From the NCBI GenBank assembly GCA_002353555.1, contig DEJO01000055.1, forward strand, positions 41,067-49,092: DNA of 8,026 nucleotides, written 5' to 3'. Of the stretch, positions 6,842 to 8,026 are shown one piece after another. The stretch is from Prevotella sp. UBA2746. GTDB lineage: Bacteria; Bacteroidota; Bacteroidia; Bacteroidales; Bacteroidaceae. The translations under genes and the position numbers were made by a program. The notes beneath the pieces were generated by a model. The model was not told the origin of the DNA. It ran no database searches and worked only from the letters and a program-made list of their open reading frames with translations. Each line of letters begins with the position of its first letter. Within the stretch, counting starts at the first letter, position 1.

Positions 6842-7690
6842 ATGGAGAAATATCTGTGGTTTGTCTTTGCCGACGGCGAACTGTTGCTGGAGAAGCATGA
6901 TGACGGCACCTATACCATACCTGCCGGTGAACAGCCGCCCATCGTGTTGCCTCCTGACGTCCAGCCTCATCACATCTCACCTATGGACGACGGCACCAAC
7001 GTGATGGCAGCAGGCATCGACGGCAAAAGGAATGTTGACGACAAGGCGTTTGAATGGTGCCAGCTCAGAGGCTCCTACTACAAACTGCCCACTGACCTGT
7101 ACCTGAAAGCAGGCAAATGTCAGGAGATTCTCTACTGGGATCGCCACACCCGATATTGCGGAGTATGCGGCGCACCGATGGAGCTCCATACCGACATCTC
7201 AAAACGATGTACCCGATGTGGCAGGGAAGTGTGGCCGCAACTGGCAACAGCCATCATCGTACTGGTCCACCGCAAGCGCATAGACGTGTCGACACGCGAG
7301 GAGGTAGACGAGGTGTTGCTCGTCCATGCACGCAACTTCAGAGGTAACTTCTACGGGCTGGTGGCTGGTTTTGTGGAGACTGGCGAGACGCTGGAAGAAG
7401 CCGTACACCGTGAGGTTATGGAGGAGACGGGCATCACCATCCGCAACCTCCGCTACTTTGGCAGCCAGCCCTGGCCCTACCCGTGCGGTCTGATGGTGGG
7501 TTTCCATGCCGACTACGAGTCGGGCGACATCCACCTGCAGGCGGAAGAGTTGTCAAAGGGTGCCTGGTTTCGACGCGACCACCTGCCACAGATACCCGAA
7601 AAACTGTCTATTGCCCGCCGGCTGATTGACGATTGGCTGGAAAACAATTTTGAAAATAATTCGACAAATTATTGTCAAAATAAAAAATAA
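6842..7690 (+). CDS. nudC: NUDIX NAD(H) diphosphatase, NudC type
   Basis: A 282-residue cytoplasmic hydrolase that splits NADH/NAD+ into NMN(H) and AMP, and in characterised relatives removes NAD caps from RNA. The N-terminal domain (1-100) is followed by a zinc ribbon with Cys106-x2-Cys109 and Cys123-x2-Cys126. The NUDIX box is complete at 176-198 (GFVETG...REVMEETGI, with metal ligands Glu191, Glu194 and Glu195). The motif SQPWPYP at 208-214 is the signature that separates NudC from other NUDIX enzymes, which makes the call firm. The length is slightly more than the roughly 257 residues of the E. coli enzyme. The start lies 12 nt behind the SpoIIE-type gene, so the two probably share a transcript. 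The last 14 or so residues are Asn-rich because an AT-rich inverted repeat (7647-7681) lies inside the coding end; the tail is probably not functional. Confidence 0.93.
   Translation: MEKYLWFVFADGELLLEKHDDGTYTIPAGEQPPIVLPPDVQPHHISPMDDGTNVMAAGIDGKRNVDDKAFEWCQLRGSYYKLPTDLYLKAGKCQEILYWDRHTRYCGVCGAPMELHTDISKRCTRCGREVWPQLATAIIVLVHRKRIDVSTREEVDEVLLVHARNFRGNFYGLVAGFVETGETLEEAVHREVMEETGITIRNLRYFGSQPWPYPCGLMVGFHADYESGDIHLQAEELSKGAWFRRDHLPQIPEKLSIARRLIDDWLENNFENNSTNYCQNKK
7647..7681. repeat. AT-rich 15-bp inverted repeat: possible operator or terminator
   Basis: ATTTTGAAAATAATT (7647-7661) pairs with AATTATTGTCAAAAT (7667-7681) across a 5-base loop, with one mismatch. Inside the right half is a second dyad, GACAA-ATTA-TTGTC (7663-7676). 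The repeat covers the last codons of nudC and the -33 region of the next promoter. Only A-rich sequence follows on the + strand, so a classical terminator for nudC is doubtful; an operator is equally plausible. Confidence 0.5.
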
Positions 7691-7702
7691 ATCGTACATT
7701 TG
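7671..7702 (+). promoter_or_regulatory. Bacteroidota-type promoter of the last gene
   Basis: TACATTTG at 7695-7702 is a full match to the -7 consensus TAnnTTTG. Twenty bases upstream is ATTG (7671-7674), an imperfect -33 TTTG that lies in the inverted repeat. Transcription would start near 7708, leaving an AT-rich leader of about 28 bases without a Shine-Dalgarno. The -33 part overlaps the nudC coding end. Confidence 0.65.
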
Positions 7703-7736
7703 CCCACAGAATGTTAATTTTTTAAACCAATTCTAT

Positions 7737-8026
7737 ATGAAAAAACTAATCATGTTACTTTTCGCACTTGTCACAGTGGCAAGCGTCGATGCACAAAATG
7801 TCTATATTGCGCCGTCAAACAGCGCTATCGCCTACCACAAGAGCAAGGACTGCAGCTACCTGCGAAACTCTGTCAACATTACTGCCATCACGACTGCCAA
7901 AGCCAAGGACATGGGGCGCCACGCCTGTGTACGCTGCTATCCTGAGCTGAAGGACAAGACCATGAAGGCTATTGCCAAGGAGAAAGCAACCAAGAAGACG
8001 ACAAAGAAGGCTGCTCCGGCACGCGA
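7737..8026 (+). CDS. Small exported protein with H-x4-C / C-x2-C motif, 3' end outside window
   Basis: An open frame from ATG 7737 runs off the window after 96 codons. Residues 1-20 are a clean Sec signal peptide: MKKL, a hydrophobic core, then V-D-A before Gln20. Mature residues show Y-His34-KSKD-Cys39-SYL, then A-K-D-M-G-R-H-A-Cys64-VR-Cys67-YPEL. This spacing looks like the small metal-binding cassette (H/C...C..L...A...G...C-x2-C) seen in Ada-type and nuclease- or competence-associated proteins, so a zinc site is likely. From about residue 72 the chain becomes Lys/Ala/Thr-rich (KEKATKKTTKKAAPAR), a basic tail like those that bind nucleic acid or acidic polymers. It has its own promoter and is not part of the nudC operon. 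I do not know a function; DNA or cell-surface binding outside the cytoplasm is only a suggestion. Confidence 0.8.
   Translation, partial: MKKLIMLLFALVTVASVDAQNVYIAPSNSAIAYHKSKDCSYLRNSVNITAITTAKAKDMGRHACVRCYPELKDKTMKAIAKEKATKKTTKKAAPAR

Noticed and set aside
7768..7950. 60-codon open frame on the + strand
   Set aside because: It overlaps the real small exported protein gene in another frame and lacks the signal peptide and Cys motif of that frame.
1..8026. Mobile element, defence system or horizontally acquired island
   Set aside because: No transposase, integrase, att-like repeats or terminal repeats are seen, and coding base composition is even across the window.

Overview
The window looks like chromosomal DNA from a Bacteroidota member, most likely a Bacteroidales/Prevotella-type organism. 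The reasons are three promoter-like sites matching the TTTG / TAnnTTTG consensus of this phylum, mostly weak Shine-Dalgarno sequences, and protein types common in Bacteroidales, such as an exported SagB/ThcOx-like nitroreductase and lipoproteins with short signal peptides. All supported genes lie on the + strand. There is no sign of IS elements, phage, CRISPR, tRNA or rRNA.

Layout: (1) 1-654, the C-terminal part of DinB (DNA polymerase IV), cut by the window start. (2) 655-932, a non-coding gap that ends in a phylum-type promoter placed almost on top of the next start codon. (3) 933-2271, a patatin-like phospholipase followed 10 nt later by a membrane-anchored coiled-coil protein of unknown function. 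(4) 2272-2406, a gap with a second promoter and a six-codon mini-ORF. (5) 2407-4366, two exported enzymes in tandem: a nitroreductase-fold flavoprotein and a phosphatidylserine-decarboxylase-family lipoprotein of the long, two-domain (PsiD-like) architecture. (6) 4373-4407, five tandem copies of a 7-bp repeat running up to the next start codon. (7) 4412-7690, a large membrane Cache-HAMP-PP2C(SpoIIE)-HATPase signalling protein and, 12 nt later, an NudC-type NAD(H)/NAD-RNA hydrolase. (8) 7695 to the end, a third promoter and the start of a small exported protein with an H-x4-C...C-x2-C motif and a Lys/Ala-rich tail.

Functionally the window is a mix of DNA damage tolerance, lipid or amino-acid modification at the envelope, and partner-switching-type signalling. 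The points most worth a second look are the PSD-family lipoprotein with a GGSD processing site, the heptamer repeat full of nested start codons in front of the SpoIIE-type regulator, the single-chain phosphatase/kinase fusion, and the inverted repeats that overlap the -33 box of all three predicted promoters. None of these is a proven new system. The surrounding genes are otherwise ordinary core or accessory Bacteroidales genes.
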